64,000 bases of DNA from Hofstenia miamia (GCA_004352715.1 SCFE01000018.1:959818-1023817), one strand, 5' to 3'; positions 10,410 to 22,027 are shown, counted from the first letter of the stretch. Program-made: numbers and translations. The notes: generated from the letters alone by a model not told the origin.

Positions 10410-10978
10410 TACAGGGTAGAACATCCTAATGTTCCACATTTAAAACTTTACTTCAATAATATTTGGTCAGTTTTACTGGGGTGGGTTTAAAAAAATAATT
10501 AAAGATTAAAATTTTTTTACATATAAACATATTTGATCTTGCTATATTTACATTTCTGTTTTGCAGGGATTGTTTTGAACCATTAATTCAGGCGATTCTG
10601 AAATGAAAGATTATAGTTGTGCAACACTGTCCCAGTTAACTTGAGTTTCCCATATCATCAATATTTAATTGATTTATTAGATGGAGGTGTTGATTTTACC
10701 ATATCCTGTGCAAATTTTCTTTTGGTGATGATGATGTTCTTAGATCCGTGCACCATAACAAACAAACTGTTCTTTCTTGAATTTTAAGCGCCATCTCAAC
10801 ATAATCCGTTTTTTACAAACGGCTTTTAGCCTTTGCTTATAAGATATTTGGGGTTAACATGGATACACATAATAAAATTTAAAACTTCAAAATATTTATT
10901 GAAACAAATCCCATTAAAATTGACAAATTATTTTAGAAAGTTATTTAAATGTGAAACATTTATGTGTTCCACCCTGTA
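10410..10978. mobile_element. Non-autonomous Tc1/mariner-type TIR element (569 bp)
   Basis: The left end reads TACAGGGTAGAACATCCTAA and the right end, on the opposite strand, TACAGGGTGGAACACATAAA. The similarity continues for roughly 60 bp on each side (both contain CACATTTAAA and an AATAATxTTTG.CA block). TA is present at both outer ends, consistent with a TA target duplication. The CAGGGT terminus is shared with the mariner-like ends at 482 and 35957. The interior is AT-rich with no transposase frame. It is a MITE-like derivative that would need a transposase supplied elsewhere. Confidence 0.8.
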
Positions 10979-12142
10979 AATGTAAAATGAAATTTTTGAC
11001 ACATGTCCATGTTTGAGCATGTGATATCGAAAATCAATGACGATTGTTTTAATTGAGCAGTACTATTTCATTTTGATCGATGGCGCATTTTATGCTTGTG
11101 CGTCATATCAAGTCGCCATTGAATCATGCGAATTTATTGTTTGGCACATTTTCAATACAAAACATCAAAACCACAAAAGTCAAAACAGTTTCTATAACGT
11201 ATCCAACCGATGACCACATAAGGCTACGATTAAACTACACGATTTGTAGCAAGAATACTTACAAAATCACGTTGCATCGCTAATTTTCTCGGGGGTTAGA
11301 CGTACGATATTACCAAAATGTGACAGATCACGCGTGACGAATCACATAGTCTAACCGTAGCCTAAAGTGATTCCAATATTTTACTATTATAATCTAATTT
11401 ATACTTATTCCTAAGCTACGCAGGCATTTTTAAAACATTTAAAATAGTTTCTATGAACAATTTTTAAACACTCATAACTCGCTAAATAATGATTTTTATA
11501 GGTTTTTTTAAATTTTGAATTTGCTTACTACATAACTTGTCTGAAAAGTGTGCTTAATATTTTTTCAAAATACTTCATGAAACTTTTTTTGAAATATATT
11601 CCAACATTGTTCATCGGTTGTATGAAAATACGGATAAAATTAAGCCGTTGTAAAGAGAAGACTGATAAGGTAACACTGCTTCGATTCTGTGGAGGGTTCT
11701 TATGGAGATTTTATTTTATGCACACTTAAAAATTGGCTTACTGCATTGTCTATTTTCATAAATTTTCAAAAAACGTTAATGTGTCATCTCACAGAATATA
11801 ATTTGCAAAAAGAATATTATTTTTTATTGTTAGATAGATTTTAAAAACTCAGGTCATCTTTAATTTATATCTGGTCACAAAATTACTGAATACGAAATTG
11901 TAAAATAATGTTTTTTGTGAGAATCTCTTCAAAATCACAAGTGAGACCGATATGAAAGCTCTTAAATTCTCTTTAGCACCTTTGCCATGGTATTACATTT
12001 TCTTTAAGAATTGTCTCATCAACTTTAACATCTTGTAAATTATATGCGAAATATGTCCAATGATGATTCATTTGGTAACATTAAATTGTTAAAAATTATA
12101 ACCGACTGTATATTTACCTTCAGTTTAGTATCGTCTTTTTAG
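10979..12142. other. Non-coding DNA upstream of the transmembrane exon
   Basis: No coding block with splice borders was found. The last bases, 12132-12142 (CGTCTTTTTAG), form the pyrimidine tract and acceptor of the exon that starts at 12143. If the host gene reads as proposed, this is intron, and earlier exons lie further left or outside the window. Confidence 0.45.
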
Positions 12143-12273
12143 ATATAGCTAGTCTATTAACCGATAATCCTTTCGTGTGGATCATTTGTGTTGCTGGCAT
12201 TTTTGTTGGATTCACGTTGGGTGTATGTGTAGTATTCATAACATATCGCAGGAGGTTCAACAAGGAAAAAGCG
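12143..12273 (+). CDS. Internal exon encoding the transmembrane segment of a single-pass membrane protein
   Basis: The exon lies between a good acceptor (TCTTTTTAG) and a consensus donor (GCG|GTGAGT). It is open in one frame for 43 codons and starts two bases into a codon-completing phase. It encodes a short extracellular juxtamembrane part (IASLLTDNPF), a hydrophobic span of about 23 residues (VWIICVAGIFVGFTLGVCVV, then FIT) and a basic stop-transfer sequence (YRRRFNKEK). It ends in phase 0, matching the phase-0 start of the exon at 22028. This organisation is typical of type I receptors such as semaphorins, Ig-superfamily and other guidance receptors. I cannot identify the family from the fragment. 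The ectodomain exons must lie upstream and were not recognised in 1-12142. Confidence 0.72.
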
Positions 12274-12440
12274 GTGAGTTTTCTTTAATTCAACTAAAAC
12301 GTTATTTTACATTTTTATTATTATGAGAGAGAAGTAAATTTATCATAGTGAGCTGTAGGAATAAGTTCTACACACATCATGATTTATGCACAAATAGGCT
12401 GTGAATATAGTATAAGTAAAATGTTAATAAATTATGAGAG

Positions 12441-12472
<32 letters not shown>

Positions 12473-13143
12473 GCCACTTCTACAATACTGCCATACAGGG
12501 CTGTGGAATGAATTTATGAGGCTAAAAATGGGTAAAAAATTTTATTTGCTTATATTATGCTATTTAACACGTACTTTCAGATGGGCCTAATTTCAGTATC
12601 ATATTTATATAGCAAATACCGTTTATTACGCAATGATTTATGCAATGCTGTGTAAAATGCTAATCATCTCATACGCAAGTAGTTGGTACCTAAAACAACT
12701 GATAATAGCTGTTGCTGAAAATAAGCCACCAAAATTATTTAACATATTTTAGAGAGAGGAGATCACAGATCTAAGTTTACTCATAAATTATATTCAATCA
12801 CTAGAGGACTTGAAATATCAAAGAAAATAGCACTAATACAAAAAACAAAGAATAGATTCGACTTGTTTTATTTTCAAAAATTATTTTTTACACATGCATC
12901 AATATCAATTTTTTCGACAACTTGACGCTCAATATTGATTATTGCAAAGTTGTTCAGACGATCTTGAGTAATTGCACTGTGTAAAATTGTCTTAGTAAGA
13001 TTCATCCCTTATGCATTAGCATACATGCATGGAAGAACCAATAATATTTCTTTCAAAATCTGAAAATTTGGCATGCATGATATAACTTTATTTACATAAA
13101 GAAATGAGTGAATAGTGTAGGATTGTTATTTGAAAATTCGGAC

Positions 13144-13431
13144 TTAGATGTCTTGTACATTTCCCATTCCGAATTTGCACAACAAACTTTTCATTATTAC
13201 AATTTTAGTGAAACAGTCAAAATTTGAAGCAATTTTGAGGAAATCATCAAACCTTTCACCCAGTTGAACAATAATTGCATCTAGGATCTCAATGCATATC
13301 TTCTTAGTTTCCACTACATTTTGGCAGCCTCTGATTTCAGAGCAGTAACTATCAAATTCAGGCAATTTTTCATATAATGCATGTGAGGTATTCACAATGT
13401 TATCAAAAATATTTTCAAAATTGTCTCCCAT
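13144..13431 (-). pseudogene. Short ORF, possibly from a hAT-type transposase
   Basis: A 95-codon frame on the minus strand encodes an acidic, helix-rich peptide (MGDNFENIFDNIVNTSHALY ... ILDAIIVQLGERFDDFLKIA). The pattern of a central helix followed by ILDxIIxxLxxRF resembles the region ahead of the C-terminal dimerisation domain in hAT transposases of the ZMYM/P52 type. There are no catalytic residues and no terminal repeats here. The frame upstream closes at once with a TAA. It may also be a chance frame. Confidence 0.28.
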
Positions 13432-14421
13432 TTCCGAAAAGTTTCTTTCACAAAATTAATTTTCTCCATAAAAAAAGAATAGTGAGTATTTTTAACTTGT
13501 AAAATCTTATTTAACCCTTAAACTACGCAAAAGGAAAATAGGTTGGATCACTTAAACCTGACTGGCATGTAGGTTTATTAATGTTTTGTTAAATAAAGCT
13601 TCAGTTTTAGATGTTTCTGAAGTTGTAAAGTCGTCTACATCCAAAACATCTTGGTCATAAGCTGTCTATTTCAATTCATAAAACTAAAAATGCGGTTAAT
13701 TAAAGTACAATTGTACACAGGAGCAGATTTTTTATATAATACAATAAACTATTTTTGAAAGATTTGTACAAGAATTCAAATCCTTAGAAGCCATTACATT
13801 GTTTTGTATATTTTATAAAATTATTATTCTCAATTGAGTTCAAGTTAAATGTGAAATGTTTTAGGTACATGAACTAAATATAATCACTACATGTCTCACC
13901 TAATCGTATGCAGCCATTATTCAGGCTGACTAAGAAATTAATTTTCCCATTGGCCGCAAGCATTAGTAAGGTAATGCCCATGTTTCACAGTTTTTTTCTA
14001 GAATTGATGAGCCCTCTTTGCAATAGCAGGCTCATAAATACTTTCAACCGGGGCTGCGTGTTGTGCACATGCCACAGTATGAGCTTGTTTGGTTTACTAC
14101 TACTAATTGCTTCTGCCGCTAAAATAGTCTGAAATTATGCCCACTTCTAACTAAATTTAATAGATTGAACTGCTTGTATCACAACAAAGTGTTATAATAA
14201 TGTTGATTTATAAATTCATAATTATTAAAACTGGGAAACTGCCCGTGCTATGCGCGTGGCTTGCAATGGGCTGTATTAGATATTTAATAAAATAATAAAC
14301 TTTAAGCAAACCATATGTTGTGTTTTTAATATTTTAGGAACGAAATAAGTAATGAAAAATCTCAGAGATACCAATTTTGCAGAATTATATTATTTGACTC
14401 TGCGCATGCCCATTGCAACGC

Positions 14422-14608
14422 ATGAAATACATATTTAAACGGATTTAATATATATTTAAACGGATGAAATATATACTGAAAATGACGAAATAAATTTTTA
14501 ATCACATAAAAATTTGAAATCCAATTTTAAAAATATGAAATTCATGCTTAAAAATATGAAATACTGTTTGAAATGATGTAAAAAGCAAAAATATATGAAA
14601 TACAAGCA
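14422..14608 (+). repeat. Degenerate tandem array, 21-bp period (left flank of RING-DDE element)
   Basis: At least seven units of about 21 bp can be laid out, each starting ATGAAAT(A/T)C and ending in TTTAAACGG or TTAAAAAT (for example from 14422, 14464 and 14533). The array stops at the 3' end of the transposase frame. The same unit occurs beyond the 5' end of the gene at 16237-16300, in the same orientation. Confidence 0.7.
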
Positions 14609-14609
14609 A

Positions 14610-16171
14610 CTATACACCAACAATAACGTCATTTTTTGCTAGGACATTCTCAAAGAGTGAAGATGAATGTTGAATTGCTCTTGCACAATCTCTTATGGGA
14701 ACTCTACCCACTGCTTCATTTATTAAGCCTCCCAAATAAGTAGTTCTTTGTTCTTGTAGGCCAGGTTGCTGAACACGGGGAACGTCAATACAACTTTTAA
14801 CGTGGCACTTCACTTTGCTCCAAATTGATTCAATTCGATTGAGCATTGGTCTGTAAGGACCAAGACTTAATAATAGTACTTCTGAGTCGGCTAACAGTTG
14901 CTGAAATTTACTATGACAAGAGGCGTTATCGCCCACTGCAAACTGATGTGTCCTTTTCAGTGTTTTGATTTTTGAGACGGCTCCTTTCAATTTGGTCTGG
15001 TATGCCAGTATCGATTATAAAATCTTACACTGTTGATTTGATTGTTTTGACAAAGTCCAACCAACTTTTACGCCAATCCCTTAAATTTAGATTTTGCTCA
15101 GTTGCAAAATCAGTAAGCGACTCAATTTTAGATGGGAGATCAATTCCAGTAAAATAGCAGCTGTAAGACATAACTTCGACCACAATAGAACCAAAGTTTG
15201 TCCCTGACAAAGCTCGAAAGCAATGCTAGTATCACATTTTGGAATAAATTTATAGCATAATAGAATGTAAAGTTAAAATACTTGTCCCACCAATCTTCAC
15301 GAATCCCATGGGGCGAACATTCATCCTACTGGACAAGCCTGCCGCTCACCCACCTCATTTGAAGCATCAGTGTTATGCGATCCTCTTTTTGTATCCATTT
15401 TAAACACTCGATTCGCCGATATTGCCCCCATCAAGTAAATATTGGGGACGCGTGCGGCTGGCACGTTAATTACGACACGAGAACCAACCTTTGATCTTCC
15501 AACTCTTCGTCTTATATATAAATTAAAGTTTATCCCAGCTATCTAGATGATTTGATTCCATCTCGAATATATTGAGTTAGAAAATGCACATAATCATATC
15601 GCTTTTGTTTATTTTCTTTAGTGTTAATTGTTGTAGGGCCCATGCGTAGAAGGTTAATAGTATACAGATCCCCATGCAAAGAGTTCGAAATTGTCATCAA
15701 TGACGGTACCACATTATATTCTTGAAAAATTAGCTGTTTAATTTGCTTCAATGATATTGTAGCATTTTCTTCAATGTGATTTATAAGGAAATTTAACATA
15801 TCTTCGGTAACCTTACAAGGCTTATTGCCGCCTTTTTTCTCAGCCTCAATTTCCCCTGACCTTATCCAAGAATGAGCAGTGCGATAGTTTATTTCCAATG
15901 TTGAAGCTAGAGCTCGCCAGTCTTCTCCGCGATTAGCTGCCTCAACTACTAACTGACGATCCCTGACATTGTGTCTTTTATATGTCTTCTTAACAACGGT
16001 TTCAATGGTTGTATGTGTTGAACGGCAATATGGACATCTGTTGTCCGCTGTAGATGCAATATTCCAACATTTTGAATGAAGAAGATGACCACAAGGGATT
16101 AATTTCTTGACATCTCCACCGAGCATATTCACTCGGCAAACACCACATGAATATTTACATGCTTGATTAAA
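14610..16171 (-). pseudogene. RING-H2 / HTH / DDE (IS630-Tc1 superfamily) transposase, decayed
   Basis: On the minus strand an exon-like start follows TTTTTATAG at 16172. It encodes a complete RING-H2 finger: CGVC, 14 residues, CGHLLHSKC, then CPYC. A basic linker (KKTYKRHNVRDRQ) leads to a helix-turn-helix (ANRGEDWRALASTLEINYRT) and the linker common to IS630-like transposases. Past the TAG at 15543-15541, another frame gives the first catalytic block (INFNLYIRRRVGRSKVGSRV, then NIYLMGAIS), where the expected DE is lost. At 14990-14610 come VGDNASCHSKF and LGPYRPMLNRIESIWSKVK, with D and E 32 residues apart. RING-H2 fingers usually bind zinc and E2 ubiquitin enzymes, so finding one joined to a transposase is unusual. 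Frameshifts and stops make the copy inactive. The fusion itself is in one uninterrupted frame. Confidence 0.78.
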
Positions 16172-16236
16172 CTATAAAAAATGGTTTGCTTAAGTGTCAG
16201 CAAGTCGATGTTTGAAGTATAACACAAGTAATTAAA

Positions 16237-16300
16237 ATGATGAAATACAATTTTAAAAGAATGAAATACATATTTAAGAATATGAAATGCAATTTGAAAA
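16237..16300 (+). repeat. Degenerate tandem array, 21-bp period (right flank of RING-DDE element)
   Basis: Three units, ATGAAATACAATTTTAAAAG, ATGAAATACATATTTAAGAA and ATGAAATGCAATTTGAAAAC, match the units at 14422-14608. Read on the minus strand they give a 7-residue protein repeat (FHxxKYV type), a simple consequence of the 21-bp period. Presence on both sides of the transposase suggests they belong to the element. Confidence 0.65.
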
Positions 16301-16438
16301 CATGGATATAAGTTCATAGTTAGATGTACTGGTTTCATAAATGCAATTGAATACCATCTGATAATTTCCCAGGAGCCCCTCAACTGTATATAAGGTGAAA
16401 CAACGTGTTACACAGCCCGGTCGACATCAACAGCTTAG

Positions 16439-16684
16439 GTTTGCTCTGAAACTACTCTTCAGAGCCATGATTTATCGATAATTACGAACCTATGGCGGAA
16501 GTTAAGAGACCATGTAAACCTTCCCAACCGTACTTCATTAGATGATTGCTGGAACATTACAGATGAAGAATGTATAAAATACAAACACCTTGCAATAAAT
16601 AACATTTATGAATTATTGCCAAGGCTAGTTACTAATATTATTCGTGCTAGGGGTCAATGCCTTGCCGCGCAATATCCCTGCTAA
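16439..16684 (+). pseudogene. Tc1-like transposase C-terminal fragment
   Basis: This is an 82-codon frame ending at TAA (16682-16684). It contains SHDLSIITNLWRKLRDHV, which corresponds to the SPDLxPIENLWxxLK motif of Tc1 transposases with two changes: P to H, and the catalytic-glutamate position (PIEN) to T. The tail (LDDCWNITDEECIKYKHLAI, then LLPRLVTNIIRARG) is the usual end of such proteins (Lx3MPxRxxxVIxxxG). The upstream frame closes with TAG, so only about the last quarter remains. It is in the opposite orientation to the neighbouring RING-DDE gene and from a different family. Confidence 0.75.
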
Positions 16685-16689
16685 GTTTC

Positions 16690-18330
16690 ATTCCGAACAA
16701 ACGTAATATACAGTGTAGTTTTAGCTCATTAATAAGTATTTTGTTGCAAACACGTTTCTACATGACTGGTATGCGTATGCGTGTATATAATAGTTATGCA
16801 TTCCCAATCCCAACACAAAGTTAGAGATGATAGTTACTCTGGAGTTAATTAGAATTACTTAATGAATAATCAGGAAAAGTATTGAAAGTTCTATAATTGA
16901 AATATATTTTTACTTCACTCGTTTTTAATTAGCAGCGTGGCTTTTACGTCGTTGCAATTCAATTGTCAACAAACGAAATCTCCAATTTTACAACGTTCGC
17001 TCATTTTTAAATGTCAACTCCTTTCCTGTAGCGGAATGATTTATTTTTTTACAGCAACAGATTTGAAATGCATGATTTGAACTATTATATTTAACATGCT
17101 TCCTTTGTAAATTTCCACTCACAATTTTTAATATCGAGTCATTTACGAGACGTTTGTAAAACGTTTCTCATTTTTATACAGAATTCATTCAAGTTATATA
17201 ATTATTTTAATCTATCAAAGCGATTCTAGATAAATGTATCTCATTACTGTTCTTTATCATTCCGCGCTTCTACGAAATATTGTTTCAATATTAACGTTTC
17301 TATGTATAATATTATTAAAGCAACCAAAATGTAACCGATACAATTCTAAAATGTGAATTTATGTAGCAATTACATAAAATGTGTGAAACTATTGTGATAA
17401 AGGAACTTCAAATATCAAATCTTTTGACAAAGGTTTATCAAAGACTGAAGAAAATTTCTACCATAACATACCTTGGATTACATTTCGGAAAATTTGAGAA
17501 AACTCTTCCATGACATAAATAAAATAAATTCTTATATAAATGAGCAGAAATCTAGTGTTGGATTCTGGACACTTTTAGAAATGAAATATGAATGTCTAAG
17601 CTAATGTCCAAAAATAAAATTACTGCAACCAGCTGTTTTTTAACACAAAATGTTACTTATTGTAGAACAATAAAACAAACAATTAATGGTTTTGAATGTC
17701 CTTAAATGTGTTTATAGAATGTTTCATGCAATGTTGCTTAAGAAAGAAAGCGAGCATATAGCATTTTTTATACATATCTAAGCTAAAACAGGTATTATTG
17801 TATTTTAAAAACCAGGCGCGGTTTTAAGCGAGGGATGCCCCCTTTTTTCAAAACAAATTATTATGAAATTGCGGTTCTTTATGTGCATTTAGGGATACAT
17901 AACATTTTTTTAGTGATTTTCATATGACTAAAAACATTTTCAAAAAGATTTCCTCTTTCGATTGAATAAAAGGCTACCTTGAAATTTTTGTGGAGAACCT
18001 CATAAATCATTGCAGTTTTTGAAAGATATTAGATTTTGCAAATGAATAATCGTTTTATAATAATTTTAAAGAAAAAAATTGAACCCACCCCCGTTTAAGG
18101 TTTTAAGGCGTGTCTATTTAAACTCATGCACTTGTTAGGTTGAATTCTCAAATATGAATCTTGAGAGCAACTATCAAAATACGTGCCAGTTGGTGTGGCC
18201 GTGAATGATGAACTGCGAGTGAACAGCTGAACACTGGATTTGCGCCCAAAATAGCAAAAAATATCTATGGCTTAGTTAAAATTTGTTTTCAATGCAAGCA
18301 TTTTGATAGAACTAAAGCGTTTAGGATTCA
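16690..18330. other. Intronic non-coding DNA, nothing recognised
   Basis: 1.6 kb of AT-rich DNA with stops in all frames. I see no repeat or gene in it. Confidence 0.45.
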
Positions 18331-18338
18331 CACAAGCG

Positions 18339-18342
<4 letters not shown>

Positions 18343-18383
<41 letters not shown>

Positions 18384-18482
18384 NNNNNNNNNNNNNNNNN
18401 NNNNNNNNNNNNNNNNNNNNNNNNNNNNNNNNNNNNNNNNNNNNNNNNNNNNNNAGAGAGAGAGAGGGAGAGAGAGAGAGAG
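18343..18482. repeat. (TA)n-(GA)n compound microsatellite with a 71-bp gap
   Basis: TA repeats pass into GA repeats, then undetermined bases 18384-18454, then GA repeats to 18482. Confidence 0.95.
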
Positions 18483-18484
18483 AA

Positions 18485-18537
18485 TTCGCATATATCGACA
18501 TTTTACAAGGCGCTCAATTAATGTCGATATATGCGAA
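18485..18537. repeat. Perfect 17-bp inverted repeat (stem-loop)
   Basis: Arms TTCGCATATATCGACAT (18485-18501) and its exact complement (18521-18537) flank a 19-nt loop. The hairpin abuts the GA microsatellite. No poly-U tract or neighbouring gene suggests a function. It may be a small palindromic element or a DNA cruciform. Confidence 0.8.
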
Positions 18538-18539
18538 CT

Positions 18540-20937
18540 TGGGATTTCTAGACGACAAACAGAAGAAAATCCCATGAGGTAAAAAAGTTCAAAATCGAAG
18601 TTTGCTGTTTAGATGGGAAGATTGATTTTTAGAAAAATTGGTTTAGTTAAGGTCATGTTGGAGTAATCCTTGAATATTCAAAAAATAATTAAACGCGCAA
18701 ATTGTAGGAAATATTGTCATTACATATGAACATTTTATGTTTCATAACTTAGCGCAGTTAATCGTCATATTTTTTTATAATATGAGTCCTTAATTCTATT
18801 CTCTTACTACAAAATGAACTCTTTTTCAATGCATTTTTTCTACTATTTAAACAGTGTTGGAAAATGAACAAGTTATTTTGAAAAATAGAGTCACGGAGAC
18901 CTTTTTTGAATGAAGGAGCTGTTACCTCAACCTCTAATTACCCGTCGAATATAATTTTCTTATTTTATAAATACTTCTTAACCGTATAACATCTGTCTTA
19001 CTCTCACACTTTTTGTCGATTACTCTCCAATATTTTAGCAAATTTCAATGTTAAGCAGCTGCCTAAAACATCAACACTTTCTATTATCAGTCAAGAGCTT
19101 ATCATTTGCTAATAAGAGATGGTTTTTGTTCTACAATTAACCATATTTCTATAAATTCAAATGCCTTTCTAAAAATTATTTTTAATGGAAACCAAAATAA
19201 AACAACTTGAATTCCCGTACAAATAAATAAAACCAAAAATATCAAAATTGAGCTTCCTTTCGAAGAAATGACGAAATTTCAACTTTGACAAGGAATCTGA
19301 TAGCAGAGGATATAAATGAAGAGGAAAACTGGCGTAAGATATGTGCTGCGAGTTATAGTAGGGTTCCGATATGATATCAATTCAAATGCAAGGATGTGTT
19401 CATCTGCAAATAGATTCGACGTTTTTTTACAAGATCAATAATCTGCTTTTGGTAATTGTTCTCCATAATACCAATCAATTCAAATTTTGAAAACGATGAG
19501 ACTTCGGAAAACAAAGTAAGCGGTTGTGACGTAGTTTATTAATGTTTTAAGTTAATACTATCTTCAATGATATTTGCAAATTGAAGGTATTAAGGAAGCA
19601 GGTAAGTTTATGCTTTTATCAAGAACAGATATTATTGAAGAGCTTCCACGAATGATAAAATTGTCTCTTCTAACGATAGTATTTACGTAAATTTTTCTAG
19701 GGGACCAACATATTTGAAATTTTCTCGAAGAGGAACGTCTTTGTTATCAATATTGATATGAGTATTGATAATTTGACGAAGAGTAGGATCAATTAGGTGT
19801 TTTCTGTGAAAATTTATTTCAATCGATTTATCAGCATTGAGAGAGAGATTCATACAACTTAATGATCCCGAAAACCCCTGTTCATATTTTGTTCTTCTTT
19901 AAGAAAATATAAAACCTTCGAATTCCTACAATGAGTATTTATAATTTCGTCAAATGGTATGAAAACTACGAGAGTAAGTTTTAATTTAACGAATATTTGT
20001 TATCATAAATTTCTCGACTTTGGGAATTGGGTCAACTTTAGTTTTCATTTTTTTAGACTTGCTTGCCTAATTTCCTGCGCGTGCACTAATAAGTCTTTGA
20101 CCCGTTTTTCCATGAGTGCAGTTCCTCGATTTCTGCTCACTCTCTAATGGGATAATAATTGCTATTAAATATTCATAGCATGTGCTATTCTCTCAATGCA
20201 AATCGATTTTCATTACAACTTTACGAAAATATTGTGCTAGCGTTTAAATTTAGGGACGCAACTTGCGGGTACTATTCTGAGCAAGCGTTTGTGGCAATTT
20301 AAAATTTTTTGTAACTGTTAGAAGCTAATCCAAGCTATCTGGAAATTTTCAGATTGCATTTCAACAAAAGCAAGAACGTGAACGTAGTCTATGGGAAGGT
20401 CTACAGCGCCTCTTTCTGTTTAATTTTAGTTTTGTCACTTTTTATATTAGTTGGGCACTTGCAAAATATTGTTATATATTTTATAATTGTATATAATTAT
20501 ATCCTAACAGTTTGAGATATCCTGCGTTAGTCCAAAAAAGCGGGTTCAATATGTAGTGTATCAATGTACTATGCGGTCACATTATCATGGAGATTGGGTT
20601 CACTTAAATATTGATCTCCTCATCAAGAATTTTCATCTGTAGCATGTAACAGCGTCGAGTAAGCCTGCGTTTGCAAAAAGATTTGAAATAATATAATAAA
20701 AAATATATTATATTATAAAATTTAGTTAGAAAAATATAATTATACATAATTATTCATAACTTTTTATTAGAAATAGTTCTTAGAATCATATTTGTTATTG
20801 GCAAGAGTTGGGCTTTAAAATTGCATGAATACCTTGGAAAAAACGATTTTTAACTTCATACAATTATAATTTTATCTGTTTTTAATGTTGTGCTCTTTTT
20901 TCCGAATTTTTAAACACCTGATATTATTGAGCTTGGC
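18540..20937. other. Intronic non-coding DNA, nothing recognised
   Basis: 2.4 kb without coding motifs. Short AT palindromes (for example 20688-20720) are the only structure seen. Confidence 0.45.
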
Positions 20938-20938
20938 G

Positions 20939-21148
20939 TAACTGAACTGTGTGTACTAGCCACTAGACNNNNNNNNNNNNNNNNNNNNNNNNNNNNNNNN
21001 NNNNNNNNNNNNNNNNNNNNNNNNNNNNNNNNNNNNNNNNNNNNNNNNNNNNNNNNNNNNNNNNNNNNNNNNNNNNNNNNNNNNNNNNNNNNNNNNNNNN
21101 NNNNNNNNNNNNNNNNNNTAACTGAACTGTGTGTACTAGCCACTAGAC
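20939..21148. repeat. Minisatellite or gap-flanking repeat around a 150-bp gap
   Basis: The 30-mer starting TAACTGAACTGTGTGTACTA and ending in GCCACTAGAC occurs at 20939-20968 and again at 21119-21148, on either side of undetermined bases 20969-21118. Either the gap hides a tandem array with about this unit, or the assembler placed the same read end on both sides. Confidence 0.8.
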
Positions 21149-21399
21149 GTATGTACTGAAGTAAGCATTTATGGGATTAGTACCAAACATAACATGTTAC
21201 GACCTAAGAAGCCCTAGCTCTGATAGAATTTTAGTAATATTAGTAAGTAAACTGTTGCGCTATAATAATGATTGTTAATACCTATATTCCTATCCTTGTC
21301 TGACTGTACATTTTTAATTATTTATCTGATCTTCATATAATGATTTTAAATTTCAATTTTCAATTTTGTAGAAGATATATTTTGTGTTACATTCTTTAA

Positions 21400-21888
21400 C
21401 CCTATCTCTGAAAGGGGGTACTAAGAAAGCACCCTTTGAAAAATTCAGTTATATCTCTAATTTGAAAAAATTAACCCTGATATTGTTTACTGTTAGACAA
21501 ATGTTTTACTTTCATTATTTTAAAAAACTAGTATCTTCATTGATAAATTCACTTCAGAATCTCAGGTCAGAATAACATCGAATCATTACTTAGTCAATGT
21601 GTTGAGATTATTATTGGCAACCACCCTACAAAATATTAGCGTTGCTGGAGTCTTGGAACAGATTTTTCAATTGTTTTGGCAATGCAGTCAAATTGCTGAC
21701 GTCAGCGCCCATTGTGACGTCAGAGTACCAAAAATTGATTTTTTTTTTGTTCTCTTAGCATTAAACCATATGTAAGCTATAGTTCTGCCAAGTTTCGCTG
21801 CTTTTTGATGATTAACATTGATTTTATAAGGGATGCTAATTGAGAACTCCCTCGGTTTTAAAATTGAAAACGCCCGGCCGAGATAGGG
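21400..21888. mobile_element. TTAA-flanked non-autonomous element (489 bp), piggyBac-type
   Basis: TTAA occurs immediately outside both ends (21396-21399 and 21889-21892). The ends are short inverted repeats: CCCTATCTCTGAAAGGGG on the left, CCCTATCTCGGCCGGGC on the right (opposite strand). The interior has no transposase. TTAA duplication with a CCC terminus fits piggyBac-type MITEs. It lies in the intron just 140 bp before the next exon. Confidence 0.75.
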
Positions 21889-22027
21889 TTAAGATTCAAA
21901 TAAAAATGCTCACCATATCACTGGTTCGTAATATCTGGTAAGTGGATGTCGCATAAATCGAGAGGGCAAAATATTAAATCATGTTTCAAATAAAATTTCA
22001 AATTTGTTTTAAAGCGATTATTTTTAG

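Larger units (their letters stand above)
12274..22027 (+). other. 9.75-kb intron of the membrane-protein gene, filled with transposon remains
   Basis: The interval runs from GTGAGT at 12274 to the TTTTTAG acceptor at 22021-22027. It contains a TA microsatellite (about 12443-12470), a weak hAT-like ORF, the RING-DDE element with its flanking arrays, a Tc1 fragment, a TA/GA microsatellite gap, a hairpin, a minisatellite gap and a TTAA-flanked element. The stretches 16690-18330 and 18540-20930 hold nothing I can name. Confidence 0.55.

Noticed and set aside
14236-14262. CCCGTGCTATGCGCGTGG patch resembling a Helitron end hairpin
   Set aside because: No CTRR terminus at the right distance, no matching 5' TC end and no Rep/helicase traces.
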